The notes under the pieces are model-generated. The model was not told the DNA's origin and searched no databases. It worked only from the letters and a program-made list of their open reading frames with translations. Positions 1-6,482 of a stretch of DNA of 9,971 bases are shown here, piece by piece. Positions within the stretch are counted from its first letter, which is position 1. Each line of letters begins with the position of its first letter. A program made the position numbers and the translations under genes. The stretch is from Frankiales bacterium (lineage in GTDB: Bacteria > Actinomycetota > Actinomycetes > Mycobacteriales > Jatrophihabitantaceae). The stretch lies in contig JAOPUY010000441.1 in assembly GCA_025963265.1 (NCBI GenBank), positions 1-9,971 on the forward strand, given 5' to 3'.

Positions 1-432
1 CTGGTCGAGATCTATCAGAACTGCAACATCTTCAATGACGGCGCGTTCGACGCGATCCGGGATCCGGACACCCGCGAGGACTGGTTCATCAAGCTTGAGC
101 ACGGTCAGCCCATCCGGTTCGGCCGAGGCGGGCGGAGCGCGGTCGTCGCGGTCGGTTCCGAGCTCACGATCGAGCAGGACGTGGCGCCCGACGATCCGCG
201 GGTGGTCGTGCACGACGCGCATTCGGCCAATCCGGGATACGCCTACGCCTTAGCGCGGCTGCAAGATCTCGATCCGCGTTATGCGCCGATGGGCGTGCTG
301 CGCGACCTCACACGCCCCGTGTTCGACGAGCAGCTGACCGCCCAGTTGACCAAGGCTGGCGCCGACCGAGTAGCTCGGCCCGGGCGATTGGCCGAGCTAC
401 TCCGCGGCAAGGACTCGTGGTCGGTCAGCTAA
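1..432 (+). CDS. korB: 2-oxoacid:ferredoxin oxidoreductase, beta subunit (3' part only)
   Basis: The reading frame is open from the first base and ends with TAA at 430-432, giving the C-terminal 143 residues; the start lies outside the window. The family uses thiamine pyrophosphate to decarboxylate 2-oxoacids such as 2-oxoglutarate to acyl-CoA, passing electrons to ferredoxin; the beta subunit binds the cofactor. The sequence begins with the typical segment LVEIYQNCNIFNDGAFD and continues with LEHGQPIRFG, both characteristic of the beta subunit downstream of the TPP-binding core, which is itself not visible. The alpha subunit would be expected upstream. The gene converges on P450-1 with only 7 bp between stops, so it belongs to a different transcript, probably general metabolism rather than the P450 regulon. 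Substrate specificity cannot be judged from this fragment. Confidence 0.85.
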   Translation: MVEIYQNCNIFNDGAFDAIRDPDTREDWFIKLEHGQPIRFGRGGRSAVVAVGSELTIEQDVAPDDPRVVVHDAHSANPGYAYALARLQDLDPRYAPMGVLRDLTRPVFDEQLTAQLTKAGADRVARPGRLAELLRGKDSWSVS

Positions 433-439
433 GCGCCGC

Positions 440-1648
440 TCAGACGTCCCACTCGAGTGAGAGGTTATTGAGCCCGATCTGGCCGGCGCCGTGCTCGCGG
501 ATCTCGACCCCGGGGGTCAGCCGGTAGTTCGGGATCCGCTTGTGCCACTCCTGCAGTGCGATGTTGAGCTCTTGGCGGGCCAAGTGAGCTCCGAGGCAGC
601 GGTGCGGGCCAGCGCCGAAGCCGACGTGCCGGTTGTCCTTGCGGTCGATGATCACCTTGTCGGCGTCGGGGAACTCGGCCGGGTCGCGATTGGCTGAGAC
701 CAGCGGCAGCCACAGCATCTGGCCCGCCCTCACCGGGCAACCGGCGATCTCGGTGTCAGACATGATCTTTCGGCCGGGCGTGACGAAGGAGTAGTACCGC
801 ACGAACTCCTCGATCGCGCCCGGGATCAGCGACGGGTCCGCGACGATCCGGCGGCGGTCCTCATCGTGGGTGGCCAGGTGCATGAACGAGTACGACAGCT
901 GCATCGCCACGGTGTCCAGGCCGGCCATGAACAGCAGCAAGCAGAGCGACTGCAGGTCGTCGTCGCTGACCGGCTTGCCTTCGATCTTCCAACCGGACGC
1001 GATGGTGACGATGTCGTTCTTGGGGTCGATCCGGCGGGCCGCGATCAAGTCGGCGAAATAGGCGTTGACCTGACCCATGGCCGCCATCGACCGCTCGGCC
1101 TCAGTGGGCGGCAGATGCAGGATCTCGGTCTCCCAAATCTGGAACTGCGCGGCGTCTTCGACCGGAAGGCCCATCAGCTCCATGAAGATCACGTTCGGGT
1201 AGAGCAGCGCCACGTCCTGCACGAACTCGCATTCGCCCCGATCGGCGATGGTGTCGAGGATTTCCAAGAACCGGCCCCGGACGCGCCCCTCCAGCTTGTT
1301 GATGGCGCCGGGTGAGAACAGGCCGCCCAGCAGCTGCCGCCAGGTGGTGTGGATCGGGGGGTCGAGCATCTCGGGAATCCACATGTACTGGGGGTCGGCG
1401 TCCCACATCGAGATGGCGCTACTGGAGAAGACTTGCGGATTCTGGTACGCCTCACGCATGTCGGCCATCCGGGTGGCCAGCCAGAACTCCTGGCCCAGCG
1501 CGTCGCCGAAGTGCAAGGGCGCCTCGTCTCGCAGCTGGTCGAACTTGTTGAAGTGAGCCAGGGCCGGCGAGTCGGCCGTCGCGATGTCGCTGTAGTTGAT
1601 AAACGGGCAATTCTCAGCGGATTTGGGGGAATTCTCTACTGCGGTCAT
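440..1648 (-). CDS. Cytochrome P450 (P450-1)
   Basis: A complete 402-residue soluble bacterial P450 without membrane anchor, expected to hydroxylate a hydrophobic substrate with O2 and two electrons from a ferredoxin. Visible motifs are the I-helix oxygen-activation segment AGLDT (242-246; V247 follows where many P450s have a second Thr), the K-helix ExxR (E281-R284) and the heme-ligand loop FGAGPHRC (344-351) with C351 as thiolate ligand. The ATG at 1646-1648 has a perfect AGGAGG (complement of 1657-1662) 8 nt upstream. It is preceded by its own promoter-like box at 1679-1709, so it need not depend on read-through from the dehydrogenase gene ahead of it. It is about 80% identical, without gaps, to P450-2 at 7647-8855. 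The CYP family cannot be assigned by eye; the neighbouring thiolase-like and dehydrogenase genes suggest a catabolic hydroxylase. Confidence 0.95.
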   Translation of the reverse strand: MTAVENSPKSAENCPFINYSDIATADSPALAHFNKFDQLRDEAPLHFGDALGQEFWLATRMADMREAYQNPQVFSSSAISMWDADPQYMWIPEMLDPPIHTTWRQLLGGLFSPGAINKLEGRVRGRFLEILDTIADRGECEFVQDVALLYPNVIFMELMGLPVEDAAQFQIWETEILHLPPTEAERSMAAMGQVNAYFADLIAARRIDPKNDIVTIASGWKIEGKPVSDDDLQSLCLLLFMAGLDTVAMQLSYSFMHLATHDEDRRRIVADPSLIPGAIEEFVRYYSFVTPGRKIMSDTEIAGCPVRAGQMLWLPLVSANRDPAEFPDADKVIIDRKDNRHVGFGAGPHRCLGAHLARQELNIALQEWHKRIPNYRLTPGVEIREHGAGQIGLNNLSLEWDV

Positions 1649-1656
1649 ACGTCGGA

Positions 1657-1662
1657 CCTCCT
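1657..1662 (-). promoter_or_regulatory. Strong ribosome binding site of P450-1
   Basis: Read on the minus strand this is AGGAGG, a full Shine-Dalgarno match, 8 nt before the ATG at 1648. It fixes the start and implies efficient translation. Confidence 0.85.
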
Positions 1663-1678
1663 AGAGGGCGTGAGAACA

Positions 1679-1709
1679 CCATCGTCTCAATATCAAGACT
1701 GAGACGCAA
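1679..1709 (-). promoter_or_regulatory. Promoter box, copy C (before P450-1)
   Basis: Read on the minus strand, TTGCGT (1709-1704) and GACGAT (1686-1681) are 17 bp apart, a sigma70-like -35/-10 arrangement of the actinobacterial kind. Transcription would start roughly 30 nt before the P450-1 ATG. The first 11 bases, TTGCGTCTCAG, are identical to copy A before the ferredoxin, and 23 of 31 positions match copy A overall. It is one of three copies in the window (A at 5181-5211, B at 7552-7582). Promoter activity is inferred from spacing and recurrence. Confidence 0.65.
1683..1706. promoter_or_regulatory. Palindromic operator candidate over the P450-1 promoter
   Basis: A perfect inverted repeat, CGTCTCA-N10-TGAGACG, spans most of the space between the putative -35 and -10 elements and partly overlaps both. 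A dimeric repressor bound here would block RNA polymerase. Copies A and B keep the first half-site (CGTCTC) but have TGCGAGG as second half-site, so they are only imperfectly palindromic. The binding protein is not known; the TetR at 4374-5027 is one candidate. Confidence 0.45.
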
Positions 1710-1746
1710 GGCATTCTCAGCTCACGGCGAGACAGCTCATCTCAAG

Positions 1747-2574
1747 TCAGCCCGCGGCCTCGCCCAGCAAACGCTGCTGCACGAGATCGGAGGTCAACAC
1801 GGCCCCGATCACCCCGAGGTCGGCGCCGATGTCGGCCGCGACGCCGCGCGCGACCTTCACGTCCTTGGCGACGAACTCCCCGACCGACGTCGCGAACTGC
1901 TCAACCGAGCCTAGGCCGGCGATCATCGCTCCGGCCCGACTGGTGCCGCTGCCGTAGGTCAGCGCCTGCAGCAGGGTGGGGCCATCGAGGCCCAGGGACT
2001 GGCCGAGGCCGACCGCCTCGGCCACGAGGCCGATATTGGCGGCGAAGAGCGAGTTGTTGATCAACTTCACCCGCTGCCCGTCGCCGAGGCCGCCGACGTG
2101 CAGCACCGGCGAGCCGTAGCAGCCCAGCACGGGAGCGGCCCGCTCGAAAACCGCCGCCTCGCCGCCGACGAACAAGGTGATCGCCCCGGCCTCGATCTGC
2201 GGTGGCCCGCCGCTGACCGGCGCGTCGAGCACGGCTAGACCGCCCTCGACCGCTCGGGCCGCGATCTCATCGACGGTGGTCGGACTGCCGGTCGTGTGGG
2301 TCACGATGATCCCGCCCGGGGCCAGCGAATCGACGATGCCGCCGCCGCCCAAGCAGACCTCGCGCACTTGGGCGTCGGTGAAGACGCACACGATCGCCAT
2401 CTCGGACTCGATCACCACGCCGGCGATGAAGTTGGCCGAATGAAACCCGGCGGCCTTCGCCTTGGCCGCCGCCTCGTCGGTCCGGGCCAGCACGCAGACC
2501 TCGTGGCCCGCGTCCCGCAGTCGCACTGCCATCGGCCAGCCCATTCGGCCCGCGCCCACGAATCCGATCCTCAT
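1747..2574 (-). CDS. NAD(P)-dependent beta-hydroxyacid dehydrogenase family protein (HIBADH-like), copy 1
   Basis: A full-length 275-residue member of the 3-hydroxyisobutyrate / 6-phosphogluconate dehydrogenase superfamily, cytosolic. The N-terminal Rossmann motif GxGxxG (7-12, GAGRMG) is followed by ART at 30-32 at the end of the second strand; a basic residue there often goes with NADPH preference. The substrate-binding signature DAPVSGG is at 117-123, the catalytic lysine is K170 in GQRVKLINN, and a KD pair lies at 237-238 in the helical C-terminal domain. Family members oxidise hydroxymethyl or beta-hydroxy acids, though some are reductases, including imine reductases, so direction and substrate are uncertain. 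The ATG at 2572-2574 has only a weak purine-rich site (AGAGAAGAG). It follows the DUF35/thiolase stop by 23 nt, so the two are probably co-transcribed. A paralogue lies at 5658-6482. Confidence 0.9.
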   Translation of the reverse strand: MRIGFVGAGRMGWPMAVRLRDAGHEVCVLARTDEAAAKAKAAGFHSANFIAGVVIESEMAIVCVFTDAQVREVCLGGGGIVDSLAPGGIIVTHTTGSPTTVDEIAARAVEGGLAVLDAPVSGGPPQIEAGAITLFVGGEAAVFERAAPVLGCYGSPVLHVGGLGDGQRVKLINNSLFAANIGLVAEAVGLGQSLGLDGPTLLQALTYGSGTSRAGAMIAGLGSVEQFATSVGEFVAKDVKVARGVAADIGADLGVIGAVLTSDLVQQRLLGEAAG

Positions 2575-2597
2575 GGTCTGCTCTTCTCTTTCCCGGT

Positions 2598-4256
2598 TCA
2601 GGAATCGACGGTCAACAACAAGGCCCCAGCGGGGGTCAGGCCGCCGCTGCTCACCACGGCCACTTTGGCGTCGGCGACCTGCCGGTCTCCGGCCGCACCC
2701 CGCAACTGGACCACGGCCTCATGCATCAGGCCCATGCCGTGCGTTCGGCCGTGCGAGAGCTGCCCCCCGTGCGGGTTCAGCGGGATGATGCCGTCCAGCG
2801 CGATGTTCTTGCCGCCGTCCAGGAAGTCCTTAGCCTCGCCGATGCCGCAGAACCCCAGACCCTCGAGCCAGGACAGGCAGTTGAAGGTGAACCCGTCATA
2901 GAGCAGGGCGACGTCGACGTCGGCCGGGGTCAGCGCCGAACGGGACCAGAGGTGGGCCGCGGGACCGACGACCTGGGGCTCGTGGGTGGTCGTGGACTGA
3001 TCCCACTCCACCCGCTCGACCAACTGCGTGCCGGCCGCCTCGAAGCGAATCGGCGGCTGGGCGAGATCCTTGGCGATGTCGGCCCGCGAGACGATGATCG
3101 CGATCGAGGCGTCGCAGGGAACGTCGCAGTCGTACAGGCCGAACGGAGTGGTGATCATGCGGGCCGAGAGGTAGTCGTCCATGGTCATCGGGTCGCGGTA
3201 GATCGCGGTCGGGTTGAGGCCGGCGTTGCGGCGCTGGTTGAGCGCGATCCAGCCCAGCGTCTCCCGCGTGGTTCCGTATTTGTGCATGTGCCGCTGGGCG
3301 GTCATGGCCAGCGTGTGGGCCGCGCTGCTGGCCCCGTAGGGCAGGACGTGCTCCATCGGCGCCTGCACTCGGCCGCCGCCGGGATGCAGCTTCCCCGCCC
3401 GCATCAAGGTCTCATGAGTCGACTGCCAGAGCGTGCGAAAGCACAGCACGTGGTTGGCCACACCGGCCGACACGGCCATCATCGCCGCGATCACCGAGCC
3501 GCCCGGGCCGAAGGTCTCACCGCCGCCGTTGTACCAGCTCGGTCGGATGCGCAAGGCGGACTCCAGCGCGGTCACGCCGCCCTCGCCCATGCCGGCCATC
3601 AGACTGCCCGGATAGGTCGACAGGCCGTCGATGTCGGCCATGGTCAAGCCGGCGTCGGCGACCGCGGCCTCGCAGGCGTCCACGGTCAGCGACAGCGGAT
3701 TGACCAGCTGGCGGCGGCCGATCTTCGAGTAGCCGATGCCGGTGATCGCCGAGTCCTCTTCGTATTTGTGGCCCGGGATCCGCGGCCGGATCAAGGACGC
3801 GATCCGCTCGGCCGGCTCCTCGTCGGGCGGCAACTCGGTGAGGTCGCTGGCTTGCGTCCGAGTGAAGAGCGGGAACCAGACGTCCTCGACCTGCTCGAAG
3901 ACGACCGACATCTCCTGGCCCAGTTTGAGCTCGGCGGGGTCGACGTCGACGAGCCGAGTGGTCAGCTTGACCCGTGGATCCTCCACCAGCGCGACGTGGG
4001 CGATGACGTAGGGCGGCTCGATCCCCGGCAGCCCGAATTGGGTGTTGATCGTGAAGCCGATCAGCCGCGCGAGGCCGGAGACCTCGGCGATGGCGAGGTC
4101 GCGGCTCCGGCAGTGGTTGCACACCGGTTGCGGCGGATGGATGAGGCCCTGGCACGACTCGCATTGCTGAATGCGGAGCACGCCGTCGCGGCCCGCCGTC
4201 CAGTAGAACTCATTCCACGGGGTGACCTCGGGCAGGATGCGGCCGGACTCCGTCAC
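2598..4256 (-). CDS. DUF35 (zinc ribbon/OB-fold) - thiolase-like fusion; candidate acyl-CoA retro-aldolase (Ltp2-like)
   Basis: This 552-residue protein joins two modules that are often separate polypeptides. Residues about 10-140 form a DUF35 unit: a rubredoxin-like zinc ribbon with C32/C35 and C46/C49, then an OB-fold. Residues about 170-552 form an SCP2/Ltp-type thiolase fold, with YDGF at 453-456 and a C-terminal NPHGGQLSHGRTHGMG signature at 494-509. Where thiolases carry the nucleophilic cysteine, this protein reads GGGETFGPGG (244-253), with no cysteine. Known relatives are the steroid-degradation aldolase Ltp2, which works with the DUF35 domain of ChsH2, and BbsA/BbsB of toluene degradation. 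By analogy it may cleave a beta-hydroxyacyl-CoA, but this is inferred. The start is GTG (4254-4256) with AAGGAG (complement of 4263-4268) 6 nt upstream. It lies downstream of the TetR gene and upstream of dehydrogenase copy 1. Confidence 0.88.
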   Translation of the reverse strand: MTESGRILPEVTPWNEFYWTAGRDGVLRIQQCESCQGLIHPPQPVCNHCRSRDLAIAEVSGLARLIGFTINTQFGLPGIEPPYVIAHVALVEDPRVKLTTRLVDVDPAELKLGQEMSVVFEQVEDVWFPLFTRTQASDLTELPPDEEPAERIASLIRPRIPGHKYEEDSAITGIGYSKIGRRQLVNPLSLTVDACEAAVADAGLTMADIDGLSTYPGSLMAGMGEGGVTALESALRIRPSWYNGGGETFGPGGSVIAAMMAVSAGVANHVLCFRTLWQSTHETLMRAGKLHPGGGRVQAPMEHVLPYGASSAAHTLAMTAQRHMHKYGTTRETLGWIALNQRRNAGLNPTAIYRDPMTMDDYLSARMITTPFGLYDCDVPCDASIAIIVSRADIAKDLAQPPIRFEAAGTQLVERVEWDQSTTTHEPQVVGPAAHLWSRSALTPADVDVALLYDGFTFNCLSWLEGLGFCGIGEAKDFLDGGKNIALDGIIPLNPHGGQLSHGRTHGMGLMHEAVVQLRGAAGDRQVADAKVAVVSSGGLTPAGALLLTVDS

Positions 4257-4293
4257 GTGCTTCTCCTTAGAAAGCGGCAGGACTCACAGTTGT

Positions 4294-4307
4294 TGAACGA
4301 TAGTTCA
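4294..4307. promoter_or_regulatory. Perfect palindrome TGAAC-N4-GTTCA: candidate TetR operator before the DUF35/thiolase gene
   Basis: TGAACGATAGTTCA is a perfect inverted repeat with 5-bp arms and 4-bp centre, 38 bp upstream of the GTG start. A variant, TGAACCATCGATCA, occurs at 5116-5129 upstream of the tetR gene. Allowing flanks, TTGAACnATnGnTCATT matches at 14 of 17 positions between the two sites. Size and symmetry fit TetR-family operators. On the minus strand an AACTAT that could serve as a -10 overlaps the site, with a weak TTCAGT 17 bp upstream. Binding is inferred. Confidence 0.5.
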
Positions 4308-4373
4308 TTACCGGAGAACTCGACTGAACTCTAGGTCATGCCGTACTGAATTCCAATGGTCAAGTGCCCTTTC

Positions 4374-5027
4374 CTAGCGGTCGACAGCGACCGGCACGGA
4401 GAACGTCGATCGGACGAAGTCCAAGAAATCGCCGACCTCGAAGTCCAGTGGGCGCTCGCTGATCTCCGGATCCATCAGGTGAAAAGAGCTGACCAACGAG
4501 GAGAAAAGCCGAGCCAACGCCTGCGGATTTCCTCGTCGGATCACGCCGTCAGCCTGCCCGCGGGCGATGATTTCGGCCTGAATGTCCATGGCCTTCTCAT
4601 AGGCGAGGCGGTACCACTCGTTCAACCCGCCCTGAGGCGGCGTGACGCTGCGGCCGGGCGCGAGGAAGCTGAGCATGATCCGAGACCAACCCGGGTGCTC
4701 GCGGAAGAACAACACCTGCAGCTCGGCCATGGCCACGAGCAGCCGGTCGGCCGGCAGGTCGACCTGGGTCAGCTCCCGCATCGCCTGCTGCTCGGCGTCG
4801 CCGCGCCGCATGAGGACCGCTTGGAAGAGCTCGTGCTTGTTCGGAAAAAACGAGTACAGCGACCCGACCGAGAACTCGCAGGCGTCGGCGATCTCGCGCA
4901 GCCCGGCGTCGTGAAACCCCTTCTCGCCGAAGATCAGCTCGGCGTTGTCGAGGATCTGCTCACGGCTGACCTGGATACGCTGCAGGCGGCGAGCCTCACG
5001 TGGACTCAGCGGTTCCGACACCTCCAT
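4374..5027 (-). CDS. TetR/AcrR family transcriptional regulator
   Basis: A 217-residue (from the chosen start) one-component repressor with an N-terminal helix-turn-helix and a variable C-terminal ligand/dimer domain. The DNA-binding region is clear: REQILDNAELIFGEKGF (22-38), then AGLREIADACEFSVGSLYSFF (41-61) and the canonical NKHELF end. The ATG at 5025-5027 is preferred because GAGG (complement of 5037-5040) lies 9 nt upstream. In-frame ATGs at 5036 and 5123 have no well-placed ribosome site, and the 5123 ATG lies inside a candidate operator (5116-5129). The gene heads the minus-strand block and diverges from the ferredoxin operon, the classical place for a local regulator. It probably represses itself and the DUF35/thiolase gene in the absence of a pathway ligand, perhaps an acyl-CoA, which is conjecture. 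The C-terminal domain gives no ligand clue. Confidence 0.93.
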   Translation of the reverse strand: MEVSEPLSPREARRLQRIQVSREQILDNAELIFGEKGFHDAGLREIADACEFSVGSLYSFFPNKHELFQAVLMRRGDAEQQAMRELTQVDLPADRLLVAMAELQVLFFREHPGWSRIMLSFLAPGRSVTPPQGGLNEWYRLAYEKAMDIQAEIIARGQADGVIRRGNPQALARLFSSLVSSFHLMDPEISERPLDFEVGDFLDFVRSTFSVPVAVDR

Positions 5028-5036
5028 CACGACCAT

Positions 5037-5040
5037 CCTC
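5037..5040 (-). promoter_or_regulatory. Ribosome site deciding the tetR start
   Basis: GAGG on the minus strand is 9 nt before the ATG at 5027 but directly abuts the ATG at 5036. Spacing therefore favours 5027. Confidence 0.5.
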
Positions 5041-5115
5041 GCTCGCTTGTCTGCTCGCGGTCTGAGGGCCCCGAGGTCAGTCGATGATCGCGCCCGGAGC
5101 GGAGCATTGCTGCAT

Positions 5116-5129
5116 TGAACCATCGATCA
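5116..5129. promoter_or_regulatory. Imperfect palindrome, candidate autoregulatory TetR operator
   Basis: TGAACCATCGATCA has 4 of 5 matching arm positions around a 4-bp centre and resembles the perfect palindrome at 4294-4307. It lies between the tetR coding region and the divergent ferredoxin operon, about 90 bp from the tetR start and about 52 bp upstream of the ferredoxin promoter box. It could serve tetR itself or act on both directions. Confidence 0.4.
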
Positions 5130-5180
5130 TTTGACTGGTACAGGAGAATTTTTACGCGGTCGAGCTGTGACTGGGGTCTA

Positions 5181-5211
5181 TTGCGTCTCAGCGGTGACAC
5201 TGCGAGGATGA
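5181..5211 (+). promoter_or_regulatory. Promoter box, copy A (before the ferredoxin operon)
   Basis: TTGCGT (5181-5186) and GAGGAT (5204-5209) are 17 bp apart; GAGGAT is one base from the actinobacterial TAGGAT -10. Copy B at 7552-7582 matches at 27 of 31 positions, including the 13-base run ACTGCGAGGATGA, and copy C at 1679-1709 matches at 23 of 31. Transcription would begin near 5216, leaving an untranslated leader of about 90 nt before the ferredoxin ATG, in which no further gene was found. The 280-bp stretch 5028-5307 thus holds the tetR upstream region, one operator candidate and this promoter. Confidence 0.65.
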
Positions 5212-5307
5212 ACAAACTCATCGGCCGGTGAGCCGCCCAGTGACGCTCAGACGGAGCAAGAACGGCACTGGCTCACCGGCAAACAGGCAAAGGGGTTTCA
5301 AGGCGAG

Positions 5308-5655
5308 ATGGTCTACGTCATCACTGTGGGTTGCGTCGACGTCATGGACAAGACGTGCGTCAAGGAGTGCCCGGTTGACTGCATTTACGAGGGAGAACGG
5401 GCGCTCTACATCAACCCCGAGGAATGCATCGACTGCGGTGCCTGCGAGCCGGTGTGCCCCAGCGAGGCGATCTACTACGAGGAAGACCTGCCCGAGGAGT
5501 TGACCGGCCACACGGCCGACAACGCGCGCTTCTTCACCGACGTGCTGCCCGGTCGCGACGAACCGCTCGGCTCGCCCCGGGGCGCGCGCAAGACCGGCCC
5601 GATCGGGGTTGACACCGAGCTCATCAAGACCGCCCCGCCGCCGGAACCGTCCTAA
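5308..5655 (+). CDS. fdxA: 7Fe ferredoxin ([3Fe-4S][4Fe-4S])
   Basis: A 115-residue soluble electron carrier. The cysteine pattern is that of 7Fe ferredoxins such as Azotobacter FdI: C9, C17 and C50 would bind the [3Fe-4S] cluster, and C21, C40, C43 and C46 the [4Fe-4S] cluster; C25 corresponds to the conserved non-ligand cysteine. The N-terminus MVYVITVGCVDVMD is typical of the family, which supports the ATG at 5308, although the ribosome site is modest (AAGG at 5300-5303, or AAGGGG further upstream). The last 50 residues form a Pro/Gly/charged tail without cysteines, as in other actinobacterial FdxA proteins. First gene of the plus-strand operon and 2 nt ahead of dehydrogenase copy 2, it is the obvious electron donor for the two P450s, but no ferredoxin reductase is present in the window. 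The partner assignment is inferred from position and shared promoter. Confidence 0.93.
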   Translation: MVYVITVGCVDVMDKTCVKECPVDCIYEGERALYINPEECIDCGACEPVCPSEAIYYEEDLPEELTGHTADNARFFTDVLPGRDEPLGSPRGARKTGPIGVDTELIKTAPPPEPS

Positions 5656-5657
5656 CC

Positions 5658-6482
5658 ATGCTGCGGGTCGGCTTTATCGGACTGGGCGCCCAAGGCGGCC
5701 CGATGGCCCGCCAGGTCAGCCTCTCCGAGGCGAACGAGACGACCCTGTGGGCGCGTCGCGCCGCCTCGCTGGAGCCCTATCGCGACACCCCGGCCCACTT
5801 CGCCGAGAGCCCGGCGGCGCTGGCCGCGGTCAGCGACATCGTCAGCGTCTGCGTCTTCGGCGACGCCGACGTGCGCGAGGTGGTGACGGGCCCGAAGGGA
5901 CTGCTCGAAGGGGCTTCAGCCGACACCATCATCGCCGTGCACAGCACGGTGTCTCCGCAACTCATCGCAGAGCTCGCCGAGCTTGCCGCCGCCGAAGGCG
6001 TGCACGTGTTGGACGCGCCGGTGAGCGGCGGCGGTCCGGCCGCCGAGGCGGGCAAGCTGCTGGTGATGGTCGGCGGCCCCGCGGACTTATACGTGCGCGC
6101 GCTGCCCGCCTTTCAGCCCTACGCCGACCCGATCCTGCACGTTGGACCGGTGGGGAGCGGGCAGTTGGCCAAGCTGCTGAACAACACCCTGCTGACCGCG
6201 CAGCTCGGCTTGGCCGATGAGACCGTCGCGCTCGCCGAGCGACTCGGTCTCAACCGCGCCGCGCTCATCGAGGTCATCGCCAATGGCAGCGGCAACAGCT
6301 TTGGCTTCGGAATGCTGCGTCGGGCGGGCTCGGTGGCTGCGCTCGGCGATGGCGCCGGGCCGCTGCTGAACAAGGATGTCAACTTGCTAGCCGAGGCGGC
6401 TGAGCGCCAGGGCGTCGCCGCCAGCGAGTTGGTCCGGGCCGGCGACCGCGGGTTGGCTGCGCTGAATCATCCGCGCGGGTGA
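5658..6482 (+). CDS. NAD(P)-dependent beta-hydroxyacid dehydrogenase family protein (HIBADH-like), copy 2
   Basis: A complete 274-residue oxidoreductase of the same superfamily as 1747-2574. The Rossmann motif GLGAQG is at 8-13, with WARR at 31-34 after the second strand, again a basic residue where NADPH enzymes often have one. DAPVSGG is at 119-125, the catalytic lysine is K172 in GQLAKLLNN, and a KD pair is at 239-240. The ATG lies 2 nt after the ferredoxin stop, and its TGA overlaps the GTG of the next gene, so the three genes are almost certainly one transcript with coupled translation. Motif order and length match copy 1, but much of the rest differs, especially residues 20-55, so this is an older or functionally diverged paralogue rather than a recent duplicate. 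A role in oxidising the P450 product is likely but unproven; a reductive role is possible. Confidence 0.9.
   Translation: MLRVGFIGLGAQGGPMARQVSLSEANETTLWARRAASLEPYRDTPAHFAESPAALAAVSDIVSVCVFGDADVREVVTGPKGLLEGASADTIIAVHSTVSPQLIAELAELAAAEGVHVLDAPVSGGGPAAEAGKLLVMVGGPADLYVRALPAFQPYADPILHVGPVGSGQLAKLLNNTLLTAQLGLADETVALAERLGLNRAALIEVIANGSGNSFGFGMLRRAGSVAALGDGAGPLLNKDVNLLAEAAERQGVAASELVRAGDRGLAALNHPRG

Noticed and set aside
433..439. Possible bidirectional terminator between kor beta and P450-1
   Set aside because: Only 7 bp separate the stops and no convincing hairpin with a T-run is visible.
1718..1739. Repeated CAGCTCA (1718-1724 and 1733-1739) upstream of promoter copy C
   Set aside because: Two 7-bp direct repeats 15 bp apart could be an activator site, but they are short and absent near copies A and B, so chance is as likely.
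2721..4334. 537-codon open frame on the plus strand
   Set aside because: It lies opposite the DUF35/thiolase gene; the translation is Arg/Gly/Asp-rich without family motifs, an antisense shadow common in high-GC DNA.
4356..5087. 243-codon open frame on the plus strand
   Set aside because: Antisense to the tetR gene, which has clear helix-turn-helix homology; no independent support.
5609..6220. 203-codon frame on the plus strand, offset from dehydrogenase copy 2
   Set aside because: Extremely Arg-rich translation in the wrong frame of a gene with clear Rossmann and catalytic motifs.
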